Assembly (NCBI GenBank): GCA_015055945.1 | Contig: SVHH01000002.1 | Span: 124,001-188,000, forward strand | Length of the DNA: 64,000 nucleotides | Direction: 5' to 3' | From: Clostridiales bacterium | Lineage (GTDB): Bacteria; Bacillota; Clostridia; Christensenellales; Borkfalkiaceae | Shown here: one piece after another, positions 22,463 to 31,598 of the stretch | How the letters are laid out: every line of letters begins with the position of its first letter | Position numbering within the stretch: the stretch's first letter is position 1 | The notes under the pieces: generated by a model | The model's database searches: none | What the model saw: only the letters and a program-made list of their open reading frames with translations | What the model was told of the DNA's origin: nothing | Made by a program: the position numbers and the translations under genes

Positions 22463-22643
22463 CCCCGATAAAGAAGTTGTTAAAACTATTCAAGAAGGCT
22501 TGAAAAGAACGGGCGGATATTGCCCTTGTAGATTGAGCCGAACCGAAGAATATAAGTGTATGTGCAAAGAGTTTAAAGAGCAAATTGCTGACCCTAATTT
22601 TGAAGGTTTTTGCCACTGTCTATTATATTATAAACACAAATAA
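22446..22643 (+). CDS. Ferredoxin-thioredoxin reductase catalytic subunit-like protein
   Basis: GGYCPCRLSRTEEYKCMCKEF...GFCHCLLY: CPC/CxC/CHC pattern; RBS aaggaga; ATG 22446. Confidence 0.8.
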   Translation: MKITLNPDKEVVKTIQEGLKRTGGYCPCRLSRTEEYKCMCKEFKEQIADPNFEGFCHCLLYYKHK

Positions 22644-22854
22644 ACTTTAAGCCATATATGCGGCGTGATCCGCGTTTCCTTGCGCTTTTATTTGGTTGTG
22701 TACAGAAAGTACACGCCCTGCATAAAATGCTCATTTTCCACGGCTGACTTGCATCTATGTCTTAAAATACTTTGCGAGCCTTGTCTTGCTTGTTTCTTTG
22801 GACTTATTAAAAAACATATTTTTAACCTTACAAAAAACTAAATGGAGAATACAA

Positions 22855-23169
22855 ATGATTAGCGTTATCGAAAAAACTTTTGAACAAGAAGTATTAAACA
22901 GTGAACTCCCCGTGGTGGTTGATTTTTGGGCGACTTGGTGCGGGCCGTGTATGAAATTATCACCCATTATTGAAGAGGTTAGCGCAGAACTTGACGGTAA
23001 GGTAAAAATTGTTAAAGTAAACGTTGATGAAAATATGGGGCTTGCAATTAAATACTTAGTTGAGCGTATCCCTACCCTACTTTATTTTGTTAAGGGCGAA
23101 CTAGTTCACACCACCCACGGGTTTTTAGAAAAGGGCGATCTCTTAAAAGAAATTGCCAAAATTTTATAA
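22855..23169 (+). CDS. trxA: Thioredoxin
   Basis: VVDFWATWCGPCMKLSPIIEEV; RBS ggaga before ATG 22855. Confidence 0.95.
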   Translation: MISVIEKTFEQEVLNSELPVVVDFWATWCGPCMKLSPIIEEVSAELDGKVKIVKVNVDENMGLAIKYLVERIPTLLYFVKGELVHTTHGFLEKGDLLKEIAKIL

Positions 23170-23205
23170 AAATTCCACCAAAAAATCATAAAAAACGCCA
23201 AAATT

Positions 23206-23236
23206 AAGGAAGAATATATATATTCTTCCTTTTTGT
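23206..23236 (+). terminator. Intrinsic terminator after trx
   Basis: AAGGAAGAATATATATATTCTTCCTTTTTG. Confidence 0.8.
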
Positions 23237-23296
23237 TTATTTTGTGTTAATATACGTTTGTTACTATTCTTATAATATACTAAAGAGAGAGTTTAT

Positions 23297-24538
23297 ATGA
23301 GAAAGGGAAAACCGTTTGATATGAACAAAAAACCCAACAAGCCGAGATGGTATCTTAAGATTGTTGAGTTTCTTGTTGCACCGTTTTATTTATTGTTTAG
23401 TAACGCGCACGTAAAAGTTGATAGGGAAGTTAAAAAACTTAAAGGACCTTATCTTATTCTCTCAACGCACGCGTCTTTTATTGACTTTCCGCAAATAGTT
23501 GTTGGGCTTATGCCTAAAACTACCGGCTGGGTTATGTCTATTGAAGAATTCCGCCGCAGCCGTTTTTTGATGGGCGGTATCGGGGGTATGCCTAAGAGAA
23601 AGTTTACGCATGATATCGTTACCACAAAACACATCATGTATTACATAAAGAAGTTAAAACACACTTGTACCATTTACCCCGAAGCGCGTTTTGAGTTTGC
23701 GGGTATAAACGAACGCCTTGACGGTGCGCTCGGTAAACTTTGCAAGGTTTTAGGCGTGCCTATCGTTATGTGTATGACTAACGGTAACTTTCTTAACTCT
23801 CCCCAGTGGTGTAAGCACCCGTATAGAAATATTCGCCAAGAAGCGCATATGTATCAACTTTGTTCTAAAGAAGAAGTTTTATCCCTTTCTGCCGACCAAA
23901 TTCAAGCGCGCATTGAAAAGGCGTTTGAAAAGGACGAATATAAGTGGCAAGTTGAAAAGGGTTACCACATCAAGTGTAAAGACCGCGCTAAAAATATCCA
24001 TAAAATTCTTTACAAATGCCCCGTTTGCGGTGAAGAATTTAAAATGGATAGTAAAGGTATTCATCTTTGGTGTAACGCGTGCGGTTCTAAGTGGGAAATG
24101 GACACTTTATCAAGGCTTAACGGTGTAAACACCGACAAAGGTTTTTCACACGTGCCCGACTGGTATAGATGGGAACGCGCCGAAGTGGAAAAGGAAGTTG
24201 CAAACGGCACTTACCACTTTGAAGACGAAGTGAGAATTGAAGAGTATTACAACACGATTGTAAACTTCGTTGAAGTTGGTAACGGCAAAGTTGTTCACGA
24301 TGAAAACGGCTTTACTATTACTGGTACGGTTGACGGCAAGCCTTTTGAAATAAATAAGCCCGTTTCTTCAATGTATTCTTGCCACGTAGAGTACGACTTC
24401 TTAGGTAAAGGCGACGCTTTTGATATCGCCACCAGCGACAACTCTTATTTTATGTTCTTAAAAACCGCGCCTAACTACTTAACGAAAATGCATTTTGCAA
24501 CCGAGGCGCTTTACGACTATTACGTAAGAAATAAATAA
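23297..24538 (+). CDS. PlsC-like lysophospholipid acyltransferase with C-terminal zinc-ribbon region
   Basis: LSTHASFIDFPQ (HxxxxD-type), YPEARFEFAG; CPVCGEEF...WCNACGSKW. Confidence 0.82.
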   Translation: MRKGKPFDMNKKPNKPRWYLKIVEFLVAPFYLLFSNAHVKVDREVKKLKGPYLILSTHASFIDFPQIVVGLMPKTTGWVMSIEEFRRSRFLMGGIGGMPKRKFTHDIVTTKHIMYYIKKLKHTCTIYPEARFEFAGINERLDGALGKLCKVLGVPIVMCMTNGNFLNSPQWCKHPYRNIRQEAHMYQLCSKEEVLSLSADQIQARIEKAFEKDEYKWQVEKGYHIKCKDRAKNIHKILYKCPVCGEEFKMDSKGIHLWCNACGSKWEMDTLSRLNGVNTDKGFSHVPDWYRWERAEVEKEVANGTYHFEDEVRIEEYYNTIVNFVEVGNGKVVHDENGFTITGTVDGKPFEINKPVSSMYSCHVEYDFLGKGDAFDIATSDNSYFMFLKTAPNYLTKMHFATEALYDYYVRNK

Positions 24539-24590
24539 TTCCGTTATTAAAAAACATCACCCCTTACTATTTAAGTAAGGGGTGAATTAG

Positions 24591-25688
24591 TTATTTACCT
24601 TGTTTTACTTTGCCTTTTTCTACGATAAGGCGGTTATAGTTTTTGTTCTTAAACACCGTGCGGTCAATATGTGTTGCCGTAAAAATCGTTTGTAAGTGTT
24701 CAACCGCGCCGATGAGTTTTCTTTGACGCTTTTTATCAAGTTCACTCAAAACGTCGTCCAAAATTAAAATGGGATACTCGTTAAAGCGTTTATGGAAAAT
24801 TTCCGTTTCGGCAAGTTTAAGCGCAAGCGCAACCGTGCGCTGTTGACCTTGTGAGCCGTACACTCTTACGTCGTCGCCGTTGAGTGTAAACTTTATATCG
24901 TCGCGGTGCGGACCTATTGAAGTATAGCCTAGGCGCATATCGCGCTCTAGCCCCGTTTTTAAGTCCTGAAACATAGCGTAAGCAATATCTTCTTCCGAAC
25001 CGTAATAACCGCTTTCCGTCTTCATCTTTAAGGTTTCCGCGTTATCGGTAAGATATGCGTGTTTTTCTTCAGCAATGGGCGAAATTTCCGCCAAGAACTC
25101 ATTTCTAGCCTTGATAATCTTTGCGGCTTGGCGGGTTAATTGCTCGTCCCAGATAGGCAAAGTTTCACGGATAAGGAAGGTATCTGGGTCTTTGAGTAAA
25201 TTGTTTCTTTGCGACAAAATTTTGTTATAGCGTTGAAGGGCGTAAAAGTAACTTTTAGACATTTGCGAGAGCGAAACGTTTAAAAATCTACGCCTATCTT
25301 CGGGGCTTTCTTGAACGAGTTTAAGTTCCGCGGGGTTAAAGAACACGCTGTTGATATTACCCAAGATTTCACCTATGCGCAAAACTTGCATGCCGTTTAC
25401 GTAAATAGATTTTTTATCGTTTTTGTTAAACTCTATTTTAACCTTAACTTCGCCGTACTGAGAAGTTGCCGCGCCTTCGATTTCAGCCTTTTCGCAACCG
25501 TTCTTGATAACCAGTTTATCTTTGTTTGCGCGCGGAGAATACCCCGTGCAAAGAAGAAAGATTGCTTCGGCGGCGTTGGTTTTACCTTGAGCGTTTGCAC
25601 CCGTTAAAAGATTTACGCCTTCGGTAAAGGTTATATTTTCTTCCGTGTAATTGCGGAAGTTTTTTAAGGATAAATGGTGAATAAACAT
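24591..25688 (-). CDS. recF: DNA replication and repair protein RecF
   Basis: MFIHHLSLKNFRNYTEENITFTEGVNLLTGANAQGKTNAAEAI, LDDVLSELDKKRQ. Confidence 0.97.
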   Translation of the reverse strand: MFIHHLSLKNFRNYTEENITFTEGVNLLTGANAQGKTNAAEAIFLLCTGYSPRANKDKLVIKNGCEKAEIEGAATSQYGEVKVKIEFNKNDKKSIYVNGMQVLRIGEILGNINSVFFNPAELKLVQESPEDRRRFLNVSLSQMSKSYFYALQRYNKILSQRNNLLKDPDTFLIRETLPIWDEQLTRQAAKIIKARNEFLAEISPIAEEKHAYLTDNAETLKMKTESGYYGSEEDIAYAMFQDLKTGLERDMRLGYTSIGPHRDDIKFTLNGDDVRVYGSQGQQRTVALALKLAETEIFHKRFNEYPILILDDVLSELDKKRQRKLIGAVEHLQTIFTATHIDRTVFKNKNYNRLIVEKGKVKQGK

Positions 25689-25795
25689 AAAAAAATAAAA
25701 ATTTTAAAAAATTTGCCCGAATAACTTTATTTTAATTTAAAAATATTATATAATGTTTTTTACTTAAATGCAACTGATAAAAAGGATAAGAGTAT

Positions 25796-27136
25796 ATGGA
25801 AAAAGAAAATTATGAGATTTTATGGGAACAAACCTTCCTTCCTGAACTGGAAAGGGCGGTTAGTTCTATCGCCTATTCAACTTACATCGAGCAATTAAAG
25901 CCCGTGGATATGAAAGGCAATAAAATCGTTCTCTGCACGAAGAGCCAACTTTTTGCGGACACCGTTAGCGATAAGGCTATCGGCGGCAAGATTAGAGAAG
26001 CACTTTTAAAAAGTGGCACTTTCGTAAACGATTTTGAAGTGGTTGTTGCGGCTGATAGAGAAGATTACTTAAAGCAATACGGCGCTAATGATGAAGCGGA
26101 AGAAATCCCCGGTTCTCCCATTAATCCCAAGTTTACTTTTGACTCGTTCGTAGTAGGTTCTTCTAACGAGTTCATTTACGCTGCCGCAAAAGCAGTTGCT
26201 GAAAACCCTGGCGACGCGTATAACCCCTTATTCATTTACGGTGGCACGGGCTTAGGAAAAACCCATATACTTATGGCTATTGCCAACTACCTTAAACTTC
26301 ACACCCCAAGCCTAAAGGTTTTATACGTTACTTGCGAACATTTTACTAACCAAATGGTGGAAAGTTTATCTAAGGGTAAACTTACTCCTGCGGATTTTAG
26401 AAGAAAGTATAGAAACGTGGACGTTTTGCTTATCGACGACGTTCAATTTCTTGCTAAAAAACAAAGTACTCAAACCGAGTTCTTTAACACTTTCAACGAA
26501 CTCGTTGCACAGAACAAGCAAATCGTTTTAACTTCTGACCGTCCCCCGCACGAAATTGAACTTTTGGAAGAAAGACTTCGCACTCGTTTTGAAGGCGGAC
26601 TTCTTGCCGACGTTCAAACGCCTGACGTGGAAACGCGTATTGCTATCTTAAAAAGAAAGGCTGAAGAAAAGAAGTGCGTTGTGGACATCAAAGTTTTAGC
26701 GTATATTGCTGAAATGAGCGACGGCGATATCCGTTCACTTATCGGTAAACTTACAAAAGTTATTTTTGCGTCTAAACTTCACGAAAAGCCCATTACGATC
26801 GACCTTGTAAACGATGCTCTAAAGGAAAGCGCGGGCGAAAAACAAGAAGAATTACAAGCCGAAGATATTATTACTTGCGTGTGCAACTTCTATAAAATAT
26901 CTAAAAACGATATGCTCGGTAAAAAGAAGAATAAAGAATTCGTTCTTCCTCGCCAAGTTGCTATGTATTTAATTCTCGATATGATGACTCTCCCCCAAGT
27001 AACCGTAGGTAACTTCTTTGGCAGAGACCACGCAACCGTAATTTACGCGCGTGATAAAATCGACAAACAAATGAAAACTGATAATAAACTTTCGGTTGAA
27101 GTTAACGACATCAAAAAGATGTTACTCAAACAATAA
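25796..27136 (+). CDS. dnaA: Chromosomal replication initiator DnaA
   Basis: NPLFIYGGTGLGKTHILMAI, LLIDDVQFLAKK, LPRQVAMYLILDMMTLPQVTVGNFFGRDHATVIYA. Confidence 0.98.
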   Translation: MEKENYEILWEQTFLPELERAVSSIAYSTYIEQLKPVDMKGNKIVLCTKSQLFADTVSDKAIGGKIREALLKSGTFVNDFEVVVAADREDYLKQYGANDEAEEIPGSPINPKFTFDSFVVGSSNEFIYAAAKAVAENPGDAYNPLFIYGGTGLGKTHILMAIANYLKLHTPSLKVLYVTCEHFTNQMVESLSKGKLTPADFRRKYRNVDVLLIDDVQFLAKKQSTQTEFFNTFNELVAQNKQIVLTSDRPPHEIELLEERLRTRFEGGLLADVQTPDVETRIAILKRKAEEKKCVVDIKVLAYIAEMSDGDIRSLIGKLTKVIFASKLHEKPITIDLVNDALKESAGEKQEELQAEDIITCVCNFYKISKNDMLGKKKNKEFVLPRQVAMYLILDMMTLPQVTVGNFFGRDHATVIYARDKIDKQMKTDNKLSVEVNDIKKMLLKQ

Positions 27137-27149
27137 TTTTTAAGTGCGA

Positions 27150-27245
27150 ATAAGCGGCGTTATGCTGCGTTACTGCTTTGTGTTTGGACTTCGATAACCA
27201 AAAAGGTTAATCTCACCCCAAACACTTCACGAGCCTTGCTTAACT
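27150..27245 (+). repeat. Structured intergenic element downstream of dnaA (family member)
   Basis: GCGGC/GCTGC hairpin; GTGTTTGG (27180-27187)/CCAAACAC (27218-27225) stem; ACTTCGAT; TAACC/GGTTA inner hairpin; ATCTCA; CACGAGCCTTGCTT. Confidence 0.6.
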
Positions 27246-27405
27246 TGCTTCTTCACCCTTAAAACAAGTTAAGAACAAGTATAACTTGCATCTATGGCTT
27301 AAAAAGGAAAAAGAGCCTTGCCACGCTTGTATCTAAACCCTTAAAACGGGTTTTAAGCGGTTGCGCTTGAAAAAAACACAAAAAATAAATATTTTACTAT
27401 AAATT

Positions 27406-29271
27406 ATGAACCATTTTATTGAAGGAAAATTTGATGCTGTTGTAATCGGCGCGGGACACGCTGGTTGCGAAGCGGCACTTGCCCTTGCTAGAACGGGCTT
27501 TAATACGGCTATACTTACTCTAAACTTAGATAGTATAGCCTTTATGGCGTGCAATCCTTCTATCGGTGGCACGGCTAAAGGTCAAATCGTTCGTGAAATC
27601 GACGCGCTCGGCGGTGAAATGGGTATTAACGCTGACAACGCGTTACTTCAAATTAGAATGCTCAACCGCGGTAAAGGTGCTGCGGTGCAATCTCTCCGTG
27701 GGCAAGAAGATAAAAATTATTATCACACCATAATGAAAAAGACCTTGGAGAACACCCCTAACTTAAAAATTCTTCAAGGTGAAGCGGTAGAAATTATCGT
27801 TGACGAAGAAAACAAATGCGTTACCGGTGTAAAAACTTCTTTCGGCGGGGTTTTAGAGTGTAAAGCAGTGGTCGTTGCGACTGGGGTATATCTTAACGGT
27901 AGCATAATTGCGGGCGAATGGAGACAAAACTCTGGACCTAACGGCTTTCAATCTGCTGCAAACGGCTTGACCGAAAACCTTATTAAGTTGGGCTTTACCG
28001 TTAGAAGATTTAAGACGGGAACACCCGCAAGAGTTGATGCAAGAACTATTGATTTTTCCGTTCTTGATATTCAAGAAGGCGAAACTGATATTTATCCGTT
28101 CAGTTTTATGAGCGAACGCGTTCCACAAAAGCAAACGCCGTGCTATTTAACTTACACCAACGAACAAACCCACGATATAATCAGAGCGAACTTACACCGC
28201 TCTCCCTTATACGGTGGACTTATTAAAGGTACTGGACCGAGATATTGCCCGTCAATTGAAGATAAGGTGGTTAGATTTTCTGATAAAGAACGCCATCAAC
28301 TCTTTTTAGAGCCAGAAGGTGCTGACACCAACGAAATTTACGTGCAAGGTATGTCTACTTCTCTCCCGCACGACGTGCAAAAGGCTATGTACCGCACGGT
28401 TAAGGGGTTAGAGAATTGTGAAATTATGCGCTACGCGTACGCTATTGAGTACGACTGCATTGATTCACTTGACCTTTACCCCACGCTAGAGTATAAAAAG
28501 ATTAAAGGTTTATATACCGCTGGGCAAATTAACGGCACAAGCGGTTATGAAGAAGCGGCGGCGCAAGGGTTGATTGCGGGCTTAAACGCATCACTTCAAA
28601 TGCGTGGCGAAGCCCCCCTTATTTTATCACGCGACGACGGTTATATAGGCGTACTTATAGACGACCTTGTTACTAAGGGAACGAACGAGCCTTACCGCAT
28701 GATGACCAGCCGCGCTGAGTACCGTATAGTGCTTAGACAAGATAACCCCGACTTTAGACTTACTGAAAAGGGTAGAAAGGCTGGGCTTGTAACCGACGAG
28801 AGATACGCCGTTTACCAAAAACGCGTTGCCGAGTACACAAAAGCAACTTCTATTATGGAAACCTTGGTTAAACCTAAGGACTGTGAACAACTTATTGCTA
28901 AATATGGTTACCAAAAAGCCAACACGGCGCTGTCTTTTGCTGACCTTGTAAGGCGTGGAATACCCTTAAAAGAAGTTGTGGAAACCTTTGGCGGTTTTGA
29001 CGGTATATCAAAAGAGATTATCGACACGGTTGAAATTGATGCTAAATACGAAGGTTATTTGCAAAAGGGTTTAGACCAAATTGAAAAGGCTAAAAAATTA
29101 GAAGAAAAACTTCTTCCCGAAGATATCGACTATATGTCAATACAAGGCTTAAGAATTGAAGCAAGACAAAAACTTGATAAAATCCGCCCCGAAAACTTAG
29201 GTCAAGCGGGCAGAATTTCTGGGGTATCCCCCGCTGATATCGCCGTTTTAATGGTATATTTGAAAAGATAA
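27406..29271 (+). CDS. mnmG: tRNA uridine-5-carboxymethylaminomethyl modification enzyme
   Basis: FDAVVIGAGHAGCEAALALARTG, GTAKGQIVREIDALGGEMG. Confidence 0.97.
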   Translation: MNHFIEGKFDAVVIGAGHAGCEAALALARTGFNTAILTLNLDSIAFMACNPSIGGTAKGQIVREIDALGGEMGINADNALLQIRMLNRGKGAAVQSLRGQEDKNYYHTIMKKTLENTPNLKILQGEAVEIIVDEENKCVTGVKTSFGGVLECKAVVVATGVYLNGSIIAGEWRQNSGPNGFQSAANGLTENLIKLGFTVRRFKTGTPARVDARTIDFSVLDIQEGETDIYPFSFMSERVPQKQTPCYLTYTNEQTHDIIRANLHRSPLYGGLIKGTGPRYCPSIEDKVVRFSDKERHQLFLEPEGADTNEIYVQGMSTSLPHDVQKAMYRTVKGLENCEIMRYAYAIEYDCIDSLDLYPTLEYKKIKGLYTAGQINGTSGYEEAAAQGLIAGLNASLQMRGEAPLILSRDDGYIGVLIDDLVTKGTNEPYRMMTSRAEYRIVLRQDNPDFRLTEKGRKAGLVTDERYAVYQKRVAEYTKATSIMETLVKPKDCEQLIAKYGYQKANTALSFADLVRRGIPLKEVVETFGGFDGISKEIIDTVEIDAKYEGYLQKGLDQIEKAKKLEEKLLPEDIDYMSIQGLRIEARQKLDKIRPENLGQAGRISGVSPADIAVLMVYLKR

Positions 29272-29276
29272 ATGAA

Positions 29277-29303
29277 AAAGAGAGCAAATTTGCTCTCTTT
29301 TTT
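29277..29303 (+). terminator. Intrinsic terminator after mnmG
   Basis: AAAGAGAGCAAATTTGCTCTCTTTTTTT. Confidence 0.88.
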
Positions 29304-29397
29304 TGATGATTTTATGATACTTAATAAAAGTGTCGCTAATAGGTATTGAATTGCAAACGGTTTTTTTGTATAATGATATTGATGAAAGGAGATATTT

Positions 29398-30750
29398 ATG
29401 AGACTTAGCGAAAAGATTAAAGCATATAGAGAAAAGAATAATATCACCCAACAAGAGTTAGCCGATAAACTTTTTGTGTCAAGGTCGACCGTCGCAAAAT
29501 GGGAACAAGGAAGGGGACTTCCGAGTAACGAACTTTTAGAAAAACTATCAAGCGAGTTAAATATTCCGTTAGAAGAATTGATTGACGAAAAGGAACTTAG
29601 GTCGCTAACCATTGACAATAATAACAATATAAAAGAGCAAAAAAAGAGTACGAAAGCAATTTTTATAATTCTTTTAAGCGTGGTTTTAATATTGTCGGGA
29701 ATATTCGCGCTTGTTCTATATAACTTAAACGAAAAGGAAGAATTGCATTATGCCTATTGTTGGGCAACTGTGGATGGCGAAACTATTAAAATTACTAGCG
29801 AAGTGCCGTCTATATACGCTTTTGAAACGGAAATTAATCGTAACGATAAAATTCACTGCTATGACAAGATAGGTAATTATAGATATCTTGACAGTATTCA
29901 AACGGGATATAAATTATACGTTACTTACGTGCCAAGTAAACTAAATTTTTCTAACGACGGTGAAATTAAAAGAATTGATATAGTGGACGATTACGTGGAA
30001 GGGCAACCGTTAATTTACGGATTTTTCTTGTCAACTGAAGAATATACGGGAGATAAAGTGCCCATTTATTGCCCAGAATTAGGATATCACTACGAAGAAT
30101 CTTATTTAGACAACAACGTTTGGCGTAAAACAGAATACAAATACCCCTATTACGTTGTTGGAACTGCCAAAAATGTAAGATTACAAAACATTGATAGAAG
30201 TAGTTGGGTGCTTTCGAAGAGCAATGTAAGGACAAGATGGAAATCAACTGTAACCGACCAAGTAGTAGAAGAAGCTAAAGGTATTGCAGTAAGTGTTGAT
30301 AGCTCCGTCGATACAATTTATGTGTACGTGATAGATAACAGTGAAAAAGGTTATAAACTGTTTGACGTACATGAAAGAAAAGATTATGGCTACACAAATC
30401 ACCAAGAAATAAAGATAGACGTTATTGATTGGGGGTATTATCAAGATGCATATAAAGTTGCAAGAAAGATACGCAACGTAGACTTTGGTGTGAATTTTTA
30501 TAACGAATTTGAACCTATCGTCATTATAGAACGCAATAAAAACGATGAAGTTGTAAAAAAAACAGAGCTTTATTCAATGGAACAAATAGGTTATCATAAT
30601 AGGTTTTTTGTCACCCAAGACAATACTAGATACGTTCAAGTATTTAAGGGGGAAATGAATTTAGGAAAGTTAGTTGTAAGCGAAAGTTTTACCCAAAAAT
30701 ACCCAACCAAAACGGGCTTTTTATATGAACATACTCTTAAGATAATATAA
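29398..30750 (+). CDS. XRE HTH protein with TM segment and large C-terminal domain
   Basis: LSEKIKAYREKNNITQQELADKLFVSRSTVAKWEQGRGLPS, TM AIFIILLSVVLILSGIFALVLY, ~330 aa unknown region. Confidence 0.8.
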   Translation: MRLSEKIKAYREKNNITQQELADKLFVSRSTVAKWEQGRGLPSNELLEKLSSELNIPLEELIDEKELRSLTIDNNNNIKEQKKSTKAIFIILLSVVLILSGIFALVLYNLNEKEELHYAYCWATVDGETIKITSEVPSIYAFETEINRNDKIHCYDKIGNYRYLDSIQTGYKLYVTYVPSKLNFSNDGEIKRIDIVDDYVEGQPLIYGFFLSTEEYTGDKVPIYCPELGYHYEESYLDNNVWRKTEYKYPYYVVGTAKNVRLQNIDRSSWVLSKSNVRTRWKSTVTDQVVEEAKGIAVSVDSSVDTIYVYVIDNSEKGYKLFDVHERKDYGYTNHQEIKIDVIDWGYYQDAYKVARKIRNVDFGVNFYNEFEPIVIIERNKNDEVVKKTELYSMEQIGYHNRFFVTQDNTRYVQVFKGEMNLGKLVVSESFTQKYPTKTGFLYEHTLKII

Positions 30751-30765
30751 AACAAGCAAATAAAA

Positions 30766-30797
30766 AGCGCCTGATAAGGTTTAGCCTTATCGGGCGC
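30766..30797. terminator. Hairpin between the HTH gene and rnpB (3' ends converge)
   Basis: GCGCCTGATAAGG ttta GCCTTATCGGGCGC. Confidence 0.75.
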
Positions 30798-30803
30798 ATA
30801 TCT

Positions 30804-31156
30804 TTTTAAGACAATCTGTAAGCCGAGTTCTGTCGTGTACGGTCATTTATCTACGAATATTGTTACCAATATCCCCCAGCGATATTTGTTAAACCCTTTC
30901 GGTGAAACTCCCTTTGTGAAAAGGTTTGTCAATCTTGCGTCGGGTGGGGTTTACAGTTGCCCCATGCGTTACCGCACGGGCGGTGCGCTCTTACCGCACC
31001 TTTTCATCCTTACCTAAAAATAGGCGGTTGTTTTCTGTTGCACTTTCCTTAAAGTCACCTTCACCGGGATTTCTCCGGCACCCTGTTTCTAAAACGCTCG
31101 GACTTTCCTCATTGACAGGCTCTCCCTGCCCCCGCGACCGTATAACTGTCTTAAAA
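30804..31156 (-). ncRNA. rnpB: RNase P RNA, bacterial
   Basis: Reverse complement contains GAGGAAAGTCCGAGCG, ACAGGGTGCCGGAGAAATCCCGGTGAAGGTGAC and 3' ACAGAACTCGGCTTACAGATTGTCTTAAAA; P1 pairing TTTTAAGACA/TGTCTTAAAA defines the ends. Confidence 0.93.
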
Positions 31157-31299
31157 GGAACTCTATTATATATCATTTTTTTACTTTTGTAAAGAAAAAA
31201 GACGCTTAATCTTTAAAAGGTTAACCGTCCTTTATCTTTTTTTGGCTTTTAATTTTAGCCAAATAAGGTTCTTTAATTAAAAGATTTTATTTATACCGA

Positions 31300-31468
31300 T
31301 TACAAATCGTCGGCATCTTGAACGGGTATTTCATACTTATCAAAAGGATCTACACCCGTATAAGAACCTTGTGCGTCGAAATTGCTTGTAAAAGATTTAT
31401 TACTTACAATTCTTCGCGCCTTGATTTTGACTTTTGCCGGTCGTTTTGTTCTTCTTTTTATCTCTCAT
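31300..31468 (-). pseudogene. Small ORF (~55 aa), apparently frameshifted by one A in an A-run
   Basis: RBS GGGGAGGG + ATG 31468; A5 to A4 restores MRDKRRTKRPAKVKIKARRIVSNKSFTSNFDAQGSYTGVDPFDKYEIPVQDADDL*; as written it stops after 22 codons. Confidence 0.6.
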
Positions 31469-31598
31469 AATTCCCTCCCCTTGATATTATTGTGTGCGCT
31501 ATTTTATATTTTATACAAAATTATTATAATTTCGACAAAATAAAAAAAGGGATAGCAATATTTGCTACCCCTTAGTATAAGTAATGAAAAAGTTTTTA

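Noticed and set aside
30835-31192. ORFs 30835-31017, 30926-31192 (+) and 30991-31176 (-)
   Set aside because: They lie within the RNase P RNA gene; conserved rnpB blocks explain the sequence.
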